Below, piece by piece: positions 35,425 to 43,767 of a stretch of 64,000 nt of DNA. Below the pieces are notes generated by a model. That model saw nothing but the letters and a program-made list of their open reading frames with translations. It did no database searches and was not told the DNA's origin. Both the position numbers and the translations under genes were made by a program. Origin of the DNA: Hydrogenophaga sp. (GTDB lineage: Bacteria; Pseudomonadota; Gammaproteobacteria; Burkholderiales; Burkholderiaceae_C); assembly GCA_030682835.1 (NCBI GenBank), contig JAUXNG010000102.1:1-64000 (forward strand). Reading direction: 5' to 3'. How positions within the stretch are numbered: the first letter of the stretch is position 1; the number at the start of each line of letters is the position of its first letter.

Positions 35425-36342
35425 ATGCCCCGCCCTGTCCTGTCCACCGTGGACCCGAACACCCTGCGCGCCTTCGCCGCCGTGGCCCGAGAGGGCAGCG
35501 TGTCACGCGCCGCCGTGCAGCTGCACCTGAGCCAGCCCGCGGTGAGTCTGCAGCTCAAGGCGCTGAGTGAGGCCACCGGGCTGCAGCTGTTCAGCCGCAC
35601 GCCCCAGGGCATGGCGCTCACGCACGACGGGGCCGCCCTGCTACCGCTGGCCGACAAGGCGCTGGCCGCCCTGGCCGATTTCGGGCAGGCCGCCGCCGCG
35701 CTGCACACCAGCGTGCGCGGCCTGCTGCGCATCGGCACCATCCTGGACCCCGAATTCACCCGGCTCGGTGCGTTCCTGAAGCGGCTCGCCGAGTCGAGCC
35801 CGGAGGTGGGCACGGAGCTGCGCCAGAGCATGAGCGGTGATGTGCTCGCGCGCATCGGCCGCGGTGAGCTGGACGTGGGCTTTTTCCTCGACCTGCCGGA
35901 AGACCCCGCCGGCCCGCCCTACCGCCTGCGCCCGCTGGCCCGCTTCAGCTACCGCGTGCTGGCGCCGGCCGGTTGGGGCCCGCAGGTGCGCGGGAAGGAC
36001 TGGAAGGCGCTGGCGGCCCTGCCCTGGCTGGCCACGCCACCGGCCAGCGCGCACCACCGCCTGCAGCGCCGCGTGTTCGGCCCCGGCTCGCTCACCGGGC
36101 TGGAGCCCCGGCGCGTGGCGCTGGTGGATCAGGAAGCCTCCATGCTGGACCTGGTCAAAAGCGGCGTCGGCCTGAGCCTGGTTCGCGACGCGATCGCGAT
36201 GCGCGAATCACAGGCCAGCGGCCTGGTGATGGCAGACCAGGTGGCCCTGCCCTGCGACCTCAGCTTCGTCTGCCTGGCCGAGCGTGCGGGCGAGCCGGTG
36301 ATCGCGCGCGCCTGGGCGGCGCTGGACGGCGTGTGGGGCTGA
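35425..36342 (+). CDS. LysR-family transcriptional regulator
   Basis: 305 residues from the ATG at 35425. The winged HTH is clear (LRAFAAVAREGSVSRAAVQL then LSQPAVSLQLKALSEATG, LFSRTPQGMALT), followed by a two-lobed effector domain from residue 93. It is divergent from the DUF2007 and GMC genes, with about 170 bp between, the usual arrangement of a LysR regulator and its target. Confidence 0.93.
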   Translation: MPRPVLSTVDPNTLRAFAAVAREGSVSRAAVQLHLSQPAVSLQLKALSEATGLQLFSRTPQGMALTHDGAALLPLADKALAALADFGQAAAALHTSVRGLLRIGTILDPEFTRLGAFLKRLAESSPEVGTELRQSMSGDVLARIGRGELDVGFFLDLPEDPAGPPYRLRPLARFSYRVLAPAGWGPQVRGKDWKALAALPWLATPPASAHHRLQRRVFGPGSLTGLEPRRVALVDQEASMLDLVKSGVGLSLVRDAIAMRESQASGLVMADQVALPCDLSFVCLAERAGEPVIARAWAALDGVWG

Positions 36343-36346
36343 GGCG

Positions 36347-36499
36347 CTACCGCAGGTTGAAGTTGCCGCCGAACAGCCCCATCACGCCGATGATGATGAG
36401 GTACAGCGCCACGATGTAGTTGAGCATGCGCGGCATGATCAGAATCAGAATGCCGGCAATGAGGGCCACCAGGGGCCCGATGCTGAGGTGCATGTTCAT
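36347..36499 (-). CDS. DUF3096-type mini membrane protein
   Basis: 50 residues: MNMHLSIGPLVALIAGILIL, then IMPRMLNYIVALYLIIIGVM and GLFGGNFNLR. Two membrane spans with an MPRxLNYIVAxYLI core and the GLFG(G/G)N end match the DUF3096 family of tiny inner-membrane proteins, whose role is not known. The ORF is convergent with the LysR gene, with only 4 bases between their stops. It is easily missed because of its size. Confidence 0.85.
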   Translation of the reverse strand: MNMHLSIGPLVALIAGILILIMPRMLNYIVALYLIIIGVMGLFGGNFNLR

Positions 36500-36645
36500 G
36501 AGGGGTTCGCTTTCGGTGGGGTCGGGCGCCGGCCGCCCGGCCGGCTGAAGCGCCGATGGTGTGTCCGGCGGCAGACGCCGGTCTGTGCGACGACCGACAA
36601 ACAGGCCGATGGCGCCGGGGGCGGGCTACCCCGGCGCTCGGTGGC

Positions 36646-37893
36646 TCAGCTCGACGCGCCGCCAGCGGGCTCCTGGGCGGTCGGGCGTTTGGCGCCCTGC
36701 TCCAGAAAGAAGCGCAGCATTTCGGCCGATGCGTCGGGGCCGGTCGGGTCGGTGTAGGAGCCGGTGGCGCTGCCGCCCGACCAGGCATGGCCGGCGCCGT
36801 GCAGTGTCCAGGCTTCCACGCGCGGCTGGCCGCTGTGGTCGGTGTGCACGGTGCGGGTGTAGCGCCGGCCCCCGGGCGCGGTGCCCGATTCCGTGCGGGT
36901 GTGCAGACCGGCAGGCTGGCCTGCACCGGCGCTGCGGCCCGCGTGGGCGCGGCTGGCCTGCTGCACGATGTGCTCGCCATTGCTGTGCTGCACCGTGTGG
37001 TCGCGGTCGCCGTGGAACACGATCAGCGGCACCGCCTGCAGCGTGGGGCGGCGCGGGTCATCAGCCGTGCCGGGCAGGTGCGGGCGGCCCCCCATCACGC
37101 CGCGTCCCTTCATGGCGGCCAGCGCCGACGACACATCGTGCGCCGCCGCATAGGGCAGGCCCGAGTGCGCGCCCACGGCCGCAAACACCTCGGGGTAGGT
37201 TTCGCCCAGGATGACGGCCATCGCCGCTCCGGCCGAAAGGCCGGCCACGAACACCTGCTTCGGGTTCACCGGCTGGTCGGCCAGCACCGCCTGTGCAATG
37301 CCGGCCAGGATGGCCGGCTCGCCTGCGGCGCGCACTTGATCTTCGGCGCGAAACCAGTTCCAGCAGCGCGACGAATTGGCGCCCGAGGCCTGCTCGGGGT
37401 AGGCCACCAGAAAGCCGTGTTCGTCGGCCAGGCGGTTCATCTGGGTGCCGGCGGCGAAGTCATCGGCAGTCTGGGTGCAGCCGTGCAGCATCACCACCAG
37501 CGGCAGCGACTGCGGTGTGGCGGTGGCCGCCTGGGCGGGGATGTACAGCTTGTAGACCCGGGTGCCCGCCGCCGACGTGTAGGTGCGGGTCACCGAGCGC
37601 CCCTTGCTGGCACGCGGGGCCTTGGCGGCGCGCGAGGTGCGAGCCTGGGGAACGGTGTCGTCCCCGGTCGATGGGTCGTCGCCTGTCACCAGCTCGCGGG
37701 CCACCACCTCGATGGCGTCGTCGCTGGCCGGGGAGGCATGGCCACGGGGTCCCGTTTCGGCGGGTGATGGGTTTGCCAGCCCGGCCGAAGCCAGTGCCTT
37801 TCGGATGGTTTCGGAGACCCCGCGCATGGGGCCGCTCTGGGTGTCGAGGCCGGCCGAGGCGAAGGCTCGCTCAATCGTGTCTTGAATGGTCAT
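36646..37893 (-). CDS. PHB-depolymerase-family esterase
   Basis: Alpha/beta hydrolase of 415 residues from the ATG at 37893. Residues 110-370 form the esterase domain of the PHB depolymerase family: VVMLHGCTQTADDFA (oxyanion), lipase box GLSAGAAMA near residue 220, DRDHTVQ with the acid and HGAGHAWSGG with the catalytic His. The first 100 residues are a helical, Ala-rich leader without a signal peptide (MTIQDTIERAFASAGL), as in phasin-like or granule-associated forms. An intracellular polyhydroxyalkanoate or polyester role is likely, the exact substrate unknown. Confidence 0.88.
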   Translation of the reverse strand: MTIQDTIERAFASAGLDTQSGPMRGVSETIRKALASAGLANPSPAETGPRGHASPASDDAIEVVARELVTGDDPSTGDDTVPQARTSRAAKAPRASKGRSVTRTYTSAAGTRVYKLYIPAQAATATPQSLPLVVMLHGCTQTADDFAAGTQMNRLADEHGFLVAYPEQASGANSSRCWNWFRAEDQVRAAGEPAILAGIAQAVLADQPVNPKQVFVAGLSAGAAMAVILGETYPEVFAAVGAHSGLPYAAAHDVSSALAAMKGRGVMGGRPHLPGTADDPRRPTLQAVPLIVFHGDRDHTVQHSNGEHIVQQASRAHAGRSAGAGQPAGLHTRTESGTAPGGRRYTRTVHTDHSGQPRVEAWTLHGAGHAWSGGSATGSYTDPTGPDASAEMLRFFLEQGAKRPTAQEPAGGASS

Positions 37894-38006
37894 GGTGTCA
37901 TGCCCTCGGTAAGGGGTTTCAGGTCCGTGGCCGGGTGGGCCACGAAGGAGGTTGTGTGTCACTGGGCAATCGGGGTGCACGGTGGACGAAAAAAGGCTCA
38001 TGGCGG

Positions 38007-38426
38007 TCAGAAGGTGCGGCTGGCGAGCGCCTGGCGAACGGCGGGTGGCGCGTGAAACGCCCCCAGCACGGACACCGACTCGATGGCGGCCTGCGCCAGC
38101 TCCGGCGACACGTCGTCGGCGATCCGGGCCAGCCCCACCACCTGAATACGCAGCCGCTCTCCCGCAGCCACGGCGCGCTCCAGATCGGCCCGGGTCAGGT
38201 GTTGCAGGCCCAGCGTGAGGGTGCGGCGTGCCACGGTCTGGCGCAGGGTGTCGGCGTGCACGGCAAGCAAATTGCGCACCGCCGTGCGAATGAGGTCGGA
38301 ACGGTTGGAATAAAAACCTTCCTGCACGAGCAGATCGACCTGCCCGAGATCCACCACGCCAAGGTTGACGGTCATCTTTTCCGTTTCACCGATACGGGTG
38401 CGGGGTTCTGCCAGTGCGCTGCTCAT
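38007..38426 (-). CDS. Ribbon-helix-helix (CopG-type) regulator
   Basis: 139 residues. The N-terminal part (TVNLGVVDLGQVDLLVQEGF then YSNRSDLIRTAVRNLL, residues 18-55) is a ribbon-helix-helix DNA-binding fold. The rest is a helical domain with an ADDVSPELAQAAIESVSVLG segment that recurs in related Burkholderiales proteins. It is just upstream of the esterase gene on the same strand, which hints at control of it. Confidence 0.8.
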   Translation of the reverse strand: MSSALAEPRTRIGETEKMTVNLGVVDLGQVDLLVQEGFYSNRSDLIRTAVRNLLAVHADTLRQTVARRTLTLGLQHLTRADLERAVAAGERLRIQVVGLARIADDVSPELAQAAIESVSVLGAFHAPPAVRQALASRTF

Positions 38427-38657
38427 CTATAAACCTTCCATATGGAATCCGTGTGGATTCCGCATGGATGGCATTGCACCACGGGCCGCGCGGTTTCGGC
38501 AAGGGCATACGGTAGTTCTCATGCGCTTCGTGTGGTGATGCCCTGCCCCGCCGTTCATCGATTCACCCCTGGCGAGGTGCGGGCGTGGCCCAGCCAACAG
38601 CGTGCGCTACAAAACAGACGCCCAGCGGCGGTGCACCCAGACTGCTGAGGCCCCCGC

Positions 38658-39743
38658 TTGCCACCGCCCCACCCCATGCCACTGCCACCACCGGGCCCCC
38701 CGCCTCGCCCTGACGCTTCCGCTGCCCGCCCGGACCGCAGCCGGACGCTCATGATCGGCCTCCTCACGCTGGGTCTGGCGCTGCTGGCCTGGTACCTGTC
38801 GGCGGTGCTGCTCATGCTGTTTGGCGCGGTGATCGTGGCGGTTATCCTGCACGCCATGGCCGCACCCATGCAACGCCACCTGAAGCTCAAGCCCAGGCCC
38901 GCCGTGGCCGCCTCCGTGGTGCTGGCCCTGCTGTTCGTGGCGCTGGTGAGCTGGCTGATCGGCGACCGGCTCACCAGCCAGTTTGAAGACCTGCGCGAAC
39001 GACTGCCCACGGCCCTGACGGCGCTGTTCGACTGGCTGCGGCGCTACCCCATCGGTCAGGCCCTGCTGGAGCTGTGGGACAGCGCCAGCGTGGGCGACGT
39101 GCCCTGGACGCGCGTGGCCTACGCCGCCACCCAGACGCTGAACGCGGTGGGCACCGTGCTGCTGATGGCGCTGGTGGGCGTGTACCTGGCGATCGATCCG
39201 CGCCTGTACCGCGTCGGGCTGGTCCGGCTGGTGCCGCCGGCCCACCGGGAACGCATCAACGATGCGCTGCTGGCCAGCGGCCACGCGCTCTCGCGCTGGC
39301 TGGTGGCCCAGAGCTTTTCGATGCTGTTCGTGGGCATCACCACGGCCGTGGGCCTGGCGCTGCTCGACGTGCCGCTGGCCCTCACACTGGGCGTCATCGC
39401 CGGCCTGCTGGCCTTTGTGCCCTTCTTCGGCGCGATTGCCGCCGGGGTGCTGGCGGTGCTGATGGCTTTCACCCAGGGGCCCACGCAGGCGCTGTACGTG
39501 GGCCTGCTCAGCCTGGTGATCCAGCAGGTGGAGGGCAATGTGATCATGCCCCTGGTGGAGCGCTGGGCGGTGTCGCTCGCGCCCGCCCTGGCCATCATGG
39601 CCGCGGTGATCTTCGGTGTGCTGTTCGGACTGCCAGGGCTGGTGCTGTCCACACCGCTGATGGTGGTGACGATGGTGCTGGTGAAAAAGCTCTACGTGGA
39701 AGGCTTGCTGGAAGGCGCACCCCCGTCGTCGTCCCCCCGCTGA
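38658..39743 (+). CDS. AI-2E-family (PerM-type) membrane permease
   Basis: 361 residues with about eight spans and the family core (SFSMLFVGITTAVGLALLDV, LAFVPFFGAIAAGVLAVLMA and QQVEGNVIMPLVERWAVSLA). A TTG at 38658 was taken as start because GAGG lies seven bases before it; the ATG at 38676 lacks a ribosome site. Members export or take up small molecules, among them autoinducer-2 or sodium. What this one moves is not known. The first 30 residues are Pro-rich and cytoplasmic. Confidence 0.88.
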   Translation: MPPPHPMPLPPPGPPPRPDASAARPDRSRTLMIGLLTLGLALLAWYLSAVLLMLFGAVIVAVILHAMAAPMQRHLKLKPRPAVAASVVLALLFVALVSWLIGDRLTSQFEDLRERLPTALTALFDWLRRYPIGQALLELWDSASVGDVPWTRVAYAATQTLNAVGTVLLMALVGVYLAIDPRLYRVGLVRLVPPAHRERINDALLASGHALSRWLVAQSFSMLFVGITTAVGLALLDVPLALTLGVIAGLLAFVPFFGAIAAGVLAVLMAFTQGPTQALYVGLLSLVIQQVEGNVIMPLVERWAVSLAPALAIMAAVIFGVLFGLPGLVLSTPLMVVTMVLVKKLYVEGLLEGAPPSSSPR

Positions 39744-39752
39744 GGGGCGTCG

Positions 39753-40481
39753 TCAGCCGGGGCCCAGGCGAATGACGGTGGCGTGGTCCGTGGACTCGGC
39801 CTTGCCTGAGGGCTCCAGCCACAGCAGCCGCACCGGATGGGCAAAACCGTGCTGGTGGGCACCCAGCCACAACAGCGCCTCGCGCACCACCTCGGGTGGC
39901 AAACCGGCCGCCACCACAAGCGTGGCGCGGCGCGGACGGAAATGCCGCAGCGCCTCGCGCCCCGCCGGGTCGCCAGCCAGGTAACCACAGTCCCAGGGGT
40001 CGGCCGGCTGCCGGGTGCGCCACCACTGCACATCGTCCCGCTTGACCCGCAGCCGCAGCCAGAGGCCGGCCCAGCGCCCGCCCGCCGTGCTCAGCAAATG
40101 GCTGCCATCCAGCTCGCGCGAAAACGCCTCGGCCAGTGCCAGATGCCGCTCGTTCGAGCCCCCTTGCAACAGCGCCACCGTCAGCCGCTGATCCACCCGC
40201 GGCAGCGCCCCCGGCCGCCACCAGGGGCGGCGCCCATCACCGGTGCCCGCGTGGCACCACGACGCCAGCGCCTCCCAGGCCGTGCGTTGCCCAGCATCCA
40301 GCGGGCCGGCCGTTGGCAATGCCGTACCGGGCGGCGGCGCCAACCGCAGGGCAGCGCCATTGAAGCGGGCCAGCAGCGTGGGCAGCACATGGCGCAGCAG
40401 CACCCAGCCCAGCACACCAGCCGGCAGCAGCGCCAGCCACCAGCCCACGCTGTTCCACAGGAGCACCAGGGTGGCGCCCAT
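39753..40481 (-). CDS. Unrecognised protein with one N-terminal membrane anchor
   Basis: 242 residues starting MGATLVLLWNSVGWWLALLP, an anchor of about 25 residues, then a soluble domain rich in Trp and Arg. It shows no catalytic motif I know, but a RVDQRLTVALLQGGSNERHL stretch and RATLVVAAGLPPEVVREALL suggest an NTPase-like beta-alpha fold without a P-loop. It starts one base from the stop of the LysR gene upstream, so it is co-transcribed with that gene. Confidence 0.7.
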   Translation of the reverse strand: MGATLVLLWNSVGWWLALLPAGVLGWVLLRHVLPTLLARFNGAALRLAPPPGTALPTAGPLDAGQRTAWEALASWCHAGTGDGRRPWWRPGALPRVDQRLTVALLQGGSNERHLALAEAFSRELDGSHLLSTAGGRWAGLWLRLRVKRDDVQWWRTRQPADPWDCGYLAGDPAGREALRHFRPRRATLVVAAGLPPEVVREALLWLGAHQHGFAHPVRLLWLEPSGKAESTDHATVIRLGPG

Positions 40482-40482
40482 G

Positions 40483-41364
40483 TCAGTGGGAGTCCAGCAT
40501 GCGCTGCACCAGCGGGTGCTGCACCTTGCGCGCGGTGCCGATGGCGTAGAAGTGTTCCTGCACGCCTTCGCAGGGCGCGAACCAGTGCAGGCCGTAGCCC
40601 TGGGTGAGCTTGTCGCGCATGCGCTCGGAGGCCGGGAACACGCCCATGCCCGAAGCGCCGAAAGTGGCCAGCAGCGCGCTGTCTTCGAACTCGCCCACCA
40701 GCCGGGGCTGTACGCCCTGGCGCTCGAACCACTGGTCGATGCGCAGCCGCACCGAGGCGTGCGCGGTGGGCAGCAGCACCGGGATGCGCGCCAGGTTGTG
40801 CGGGAAGTCCTCCCGCGCCGCGTCGATCCATTCGGCTGGCGCGTACCAGCACAGCCGTGAAGAGCCCAGCGGATGGCTGTAGAGCCGCAGGTTGGGGTTG
40901 ACGGGTGCGGCCCGGTCGGAGAGCACCACGTCCAGGCGGTGCAGCGCCAGGTCGGCCAGCAGGTTGTCGAAATCGTCTTCGTGGCAGAGCAGGCGCAGCT
41001 TGGGCTCGTTCACCACCGGGGCCAGCAGGTCGCGCACCGCCAGCTTGGGCAGGCCGTCTGAAATGCCCACCACCAGGCGCACACCCGTCTGCTCGGTGGC
41101 GTCGCGCACCGTGGCGTGCAGCTGCTCGCCCAGCTGAAAGATCTGCTCGGCCACCTTCAGCGCGGCGTGGCCCGCGTCGGTGAGCGCCAGGCCGCGCCCC
41201 GCCGGCTTGAACAGCGCGTGGCCGAGCGACTGCTCCAGCAGGCGCACCTGAGCGCTGATGGTCTGCACCGCCATGCCCAGCCGTGCGGCCGCGTGCGACA
41301 TGCCGCCCTCTTTGGCCGTGACCCAGAAGTAATACAGGTGCTTGTAGTTCAGGTCCTGCTGCAT
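40483..41364 (-). CDS. nhaR: LysR-family regulator, NhaR-like
   Basis: 293 residues. The start LNYKHLYYFWVTAKEGGMSH followed by AAARLGMAVQTISAQVRLLEQ is that of the NhaR branch, which in E. coli activates the sodium/proton antiporter gene nhaA in response to sodium. No antiporter lies next to it. It is divergent from the TerB-like gene with about 100 bp between. The symbol is a family label; the regulon here is open. Confidence 0.85.
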   Translation of the reverse strand: MQQDLNYKHLYYFWVTAKEGGMSHAAARLGMAVQTISAQVRLLEQSLGHALFKPAGRGLALTDAGHAALKVAEQIFQLGEQLHATVRDATEQTGVRLVVGISDGLPKLAVRDLLAPVVNEPKLRLLCHEDDFDNLLADLALHRLDVVLSDRAAPVNPNLRLYSHPLGSSRLCWYAPAEWIDAAREDFPHNLARIPVLLPTAHASVRLRIDQWFERQGVQPRLVGEFEDSALLATFGASGMGVFPASERMRDKLTQGYGLHWFAPCEGVQEHFYAIGTARKVQHPLVQRMLDSH

Positions 41365-41465
41365 GGTTCGCTTTTAAGGAATGGACTGTTCCGTATTCTC
41401 TGCTTTTAACGGAGGTTCGAACACCCTACCGTGGAGCTCCCTGCCACTGTCTTCAGGAGTTCCGC

Positions 41466-41855
41466 ATGAAAGCGTATCCCGTCAACAGCCCCGAAGCCGC
41501 CGCCCGCGTGCTCGCCATGGCCCTGGTGGCCGACGGCCAGTACTCGACCACCGAGATCCGCGCACTCGACCGCGCGCAGGCGCCCGACCGCCTGGGCATC
41601 AGCCCGCAGGCCTTCAAGACCGTGCTCGATGGCTTCTGCATGGAACTGCTGGCCGAGGGCGGCGGGCAGTGGACCGGCTCGGTCGACCCCGCCACGCGGC
41701 AGCAGCTGATGGACGAGATCACCGACCCCCACCTGCAAGACCTCATCTTGCAGCAGTGCGAGTTGCTGATGCTGGCCGACGGGCACATTGCCGATGGCGA
41801 GGTGGAGCTGCTGGACGCGCTGGCGGCCAGCTGGCGGCGCCCGGTACGGCTCTGA
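41466..41855 (+). CDS. TerB-like helical protein
   Basis: 129 residues, all-helical, with two acidic repeats LVADGQYSTTEIRAL and LMLADGHIADGEVELL of the TerB/tellurite-resistance type, each with a D-x6/7-E pattern that could bind a metal ion. It is divergent from the NhaR-like gene. No other ter genes are nearby. Confidence 0.7.
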   Translation: MKAYPVNSPEAAARVLAMALVADGQYSTTEIRALDRAQAPDRLGISPQAFKTVLDGFCMELLAEGGGQWTGSVDPATRQQLMDEITDPHLQDLILQQCELLMLADGHIADGEVELLDALAASWRRPVRL

Positions 41856-41864
41856 CCGCCGGCC

Positions 41865-42626
41865 TCAGAGCCGGTAGAAGAACAGCGCGCTCATCACCAG
41901 CCCGGTGGCGATGACGCCGCTGCGCACGGCGTGGGCCGGCAGCCGCTTCGACCAGCGCGCACCAAAGAAGCCGCCAGCCGTGGCGGCCACCATCATCATC
42001 AGACCTTCGCGCCAGGCAATGGCGCCGGCGATGACGAAAGCGCCCACCGCCAGCCACGAGAGCACCAGCGAATTGAGGTTCTTCAGCGCGTTGACGGTGT
42101 GGATGCGGCTCTCGCCAGTCACCGTGTAGAGCGCCATCAGCAATATGCCCAGCCCTCCGTTGAAGTAGCCACCGTAAATGGCCACGGCCAGCAGCGCCGG
42201 CTCGCGCCAGCGCGCCAGACCCGGCCCGTCGGCGGTGGCACCCGCGGCACGCCGCGCAATCCACGGCCCCGCGGCAAACAGCGCGGTGGCAAACAGCAGC
42301 AGCCAGGGCACGATGCCGGCGAACACACGCGCCGGCGTCACCAGCAGCAACAAAGCGCCAGCCACGCCCCCGGTGGCCGCAATGCCCATCTCCCGCCACA
42401 GCCGGCGCGTGGGCAGCGCCCGCAACTCGGGCCGAAAGCCGAGCGTGCTCCCCAGGTAGCCAGGGCTCACCGCCAGCGCACTGGTGGCGTTCGCCATGAT
42501 GGGCGGCACACCCGCGAAGACCAGGGCGGGAAAGGTGAGAAAGCTGCCGCCACCCGCGACGGCGTTGAGCACGCCGGCAGCAAAGGCAGCGGCGATCAGC
42601 AGCAGGGAGGTGGAAATCAGGTCCAT
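41865..42626 (-). CDS. TauE/SafE-family permease (second copy)
   Basis: 253 residues with eight predicted spans and the two family repeats AGVLNAVAGGGSFLTFPALV and AIYGGYFNGGLGILLMALYT. Probably a small-anion exporter. It is more like the NAG-type sulfite/sulfoacetate exporters than the copy beside hoxJ, with which it shares only the general pattern. Confidence 0.9.
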   Translation of the reverse strand: MDLISTSLLLIAAAFAAGVLNAVAGGGSFLTFPALVFAGVPPIMANATSALAVSPGYLGSTLGFRPELRALPTRRLWREMGIAATGGVAGALLLLVTPARVFAGIVPWLLLFATALFAAGPWIARRAAGATADGPGLARWREPALLAVAIYGGYFNGGLGILLMALYTVTGESRIHTVNALKNLNSLVLSWLAVGAFVIAGAIAWREGLMMMVAATAGGFFGARWSKRLPAHAVRSGVIATGLVMSALFFYRL

Positions 42627-42965
42627 GAACGTCAGGTGGGCTGCCGCGAAGGCAGCATGGGTCGCATGCTTGGGTTGCGGCGATTATGGACAGCTTGCTG
42701 TTGCGCCTGCCCGGCGCGCGTGTACAACCACGCGCGGCGGGACGACCAGATGATTGACCGCCACTGCTACGACAGGCGACCACTGCGAATCATGGATTGC
42801 ACCCAGCGCGCCACGTGGTCAAGAGGGGCAGCTCATTGATACCGGTATAGGACCGCAATAGGCTGAACTGAGTCATTTGCGTTCGACGGCCTGAGCGACT
42901 GCTCCGGTCGTGACCGGCCCGTCGACGATCAGCGGCATCTGCGAGTGCCGCCACGAATGCAAGGC
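42627..42965. other. Gap at the left border of the defence island
   Basis: About 340 bases without a convincing gene. Composition changes here from the GC-rich chromosome to the AT-richer island. Short hairpins such as CGCGCGTGTAC...ACCACGCGCG are present, but I find no tRNA, no integrase and no direct repeat shared with the right border. Confidence 0.5.
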
Positions 42966-43709
42966 TCACGCGATCTTGTTGTCCCTGAAGCCACGCACTG
43001 CCTTGCGGATCTTCGACTCCAGCACCTGCGGGAAGTGGTGCATGACCGAATCGACAATATCGTCGTCAGGGAGGTCCTCGCGAAGAAGCTCGAGCACGAG
43101 CATGTTGACCTCTTTTATCTCCTTCAGCCGAAGCTCGCGAGCTCGAGCTTCGAGCGCTTCAATGCCGGCAAGCCTGCATGCATCAATCACTGCTGCGCCA
43201 TTGGATCCCGGCACCTCCTGGTACACGAATTCATTGAGCAGGGTGATGTGGTCAGCGAACTCGTGGTACGCCGGATGCACCCACTCAAAATCTCCAGCTG
43301 CGGCCGGGTAAGCCACAGCAGCAGCAGAGCGATCCTTCCTACAGTCGTAACTGCCCTTCCTGTGATTGCAGCGCTTGCAAGTGAGGATCAGATTCTTCGG
43401 CTCGAATCTGAAGGCTGGATAGCCTTTCGTGACGCGGCGATCGCTTTGAGAGTTGCTAACGGCACGTTGAACAGACGTTCCCAGCGCCCCTTTTGGGAGG
43501 ATGTGATCAAGCTCGCGAAGGCCAATCTCGTTTTTGATCAGCCGTTTGCAGTAGGCACACCGCGAGCCCTGTACCTCGATCAGGTATTCGACAAGAGCGT
43601 CCTTGGCTGCCGAGACAGCAGCGGCGGTCCAATCGTCACCACGTGCAAGCGCCGCCGCGAGACCGTCAATGGCTGGCTTCGGATATTTGGTGATGTCAAT
43701 CAACGGCAT
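42966..43709 (-). CDS. ptuB: Septu-type HNH nuclease PtuB
   Basis: 247 residues from the ATG at 43709 (AAGG eight bases before). The HNH/zinc fold is complete: RCAYCKRLI, then RELDHILPKGA with the catalytic D-H, and NLILTCKRCNHRKGSYD with the second Cys pair and the final His. Septu systems pair such a nuclease with an ABC-type ATPase and stop phage growth by nucleic-acid cleavage. The ATPase gene is directly upstream, 58 bp away, on the same strand. Confidence 0.85.
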   Translation of the reverse strand: MPLIDITKYPKPAIDGLAAALARGDDWTAAAVSAAKDALVEYLIEVQGSRCAYCKRLIKNEIGLRELDHILPKGALGTSVQRAVSNSQSDRRVTKGYPAFRFEPKNLILTCKRCNHRKGSYDCRKDRSAAAVAYPAAAGDFEWVHPAYHEFADHITLLNEFVYQEVPGSNGAAVIDACRLAGIEALEARARELRLKEIKEVNMLVLELLREDLPDDDIVDSVMHHFPQVLESKIRKAVRGFRDNKIA

Positions 43710-43767
43710 GTTTAGAACCTTCAGATGCAGAGGTCTGGGGAGGGGGCTAAAAGTCCAGGCCTGCAAC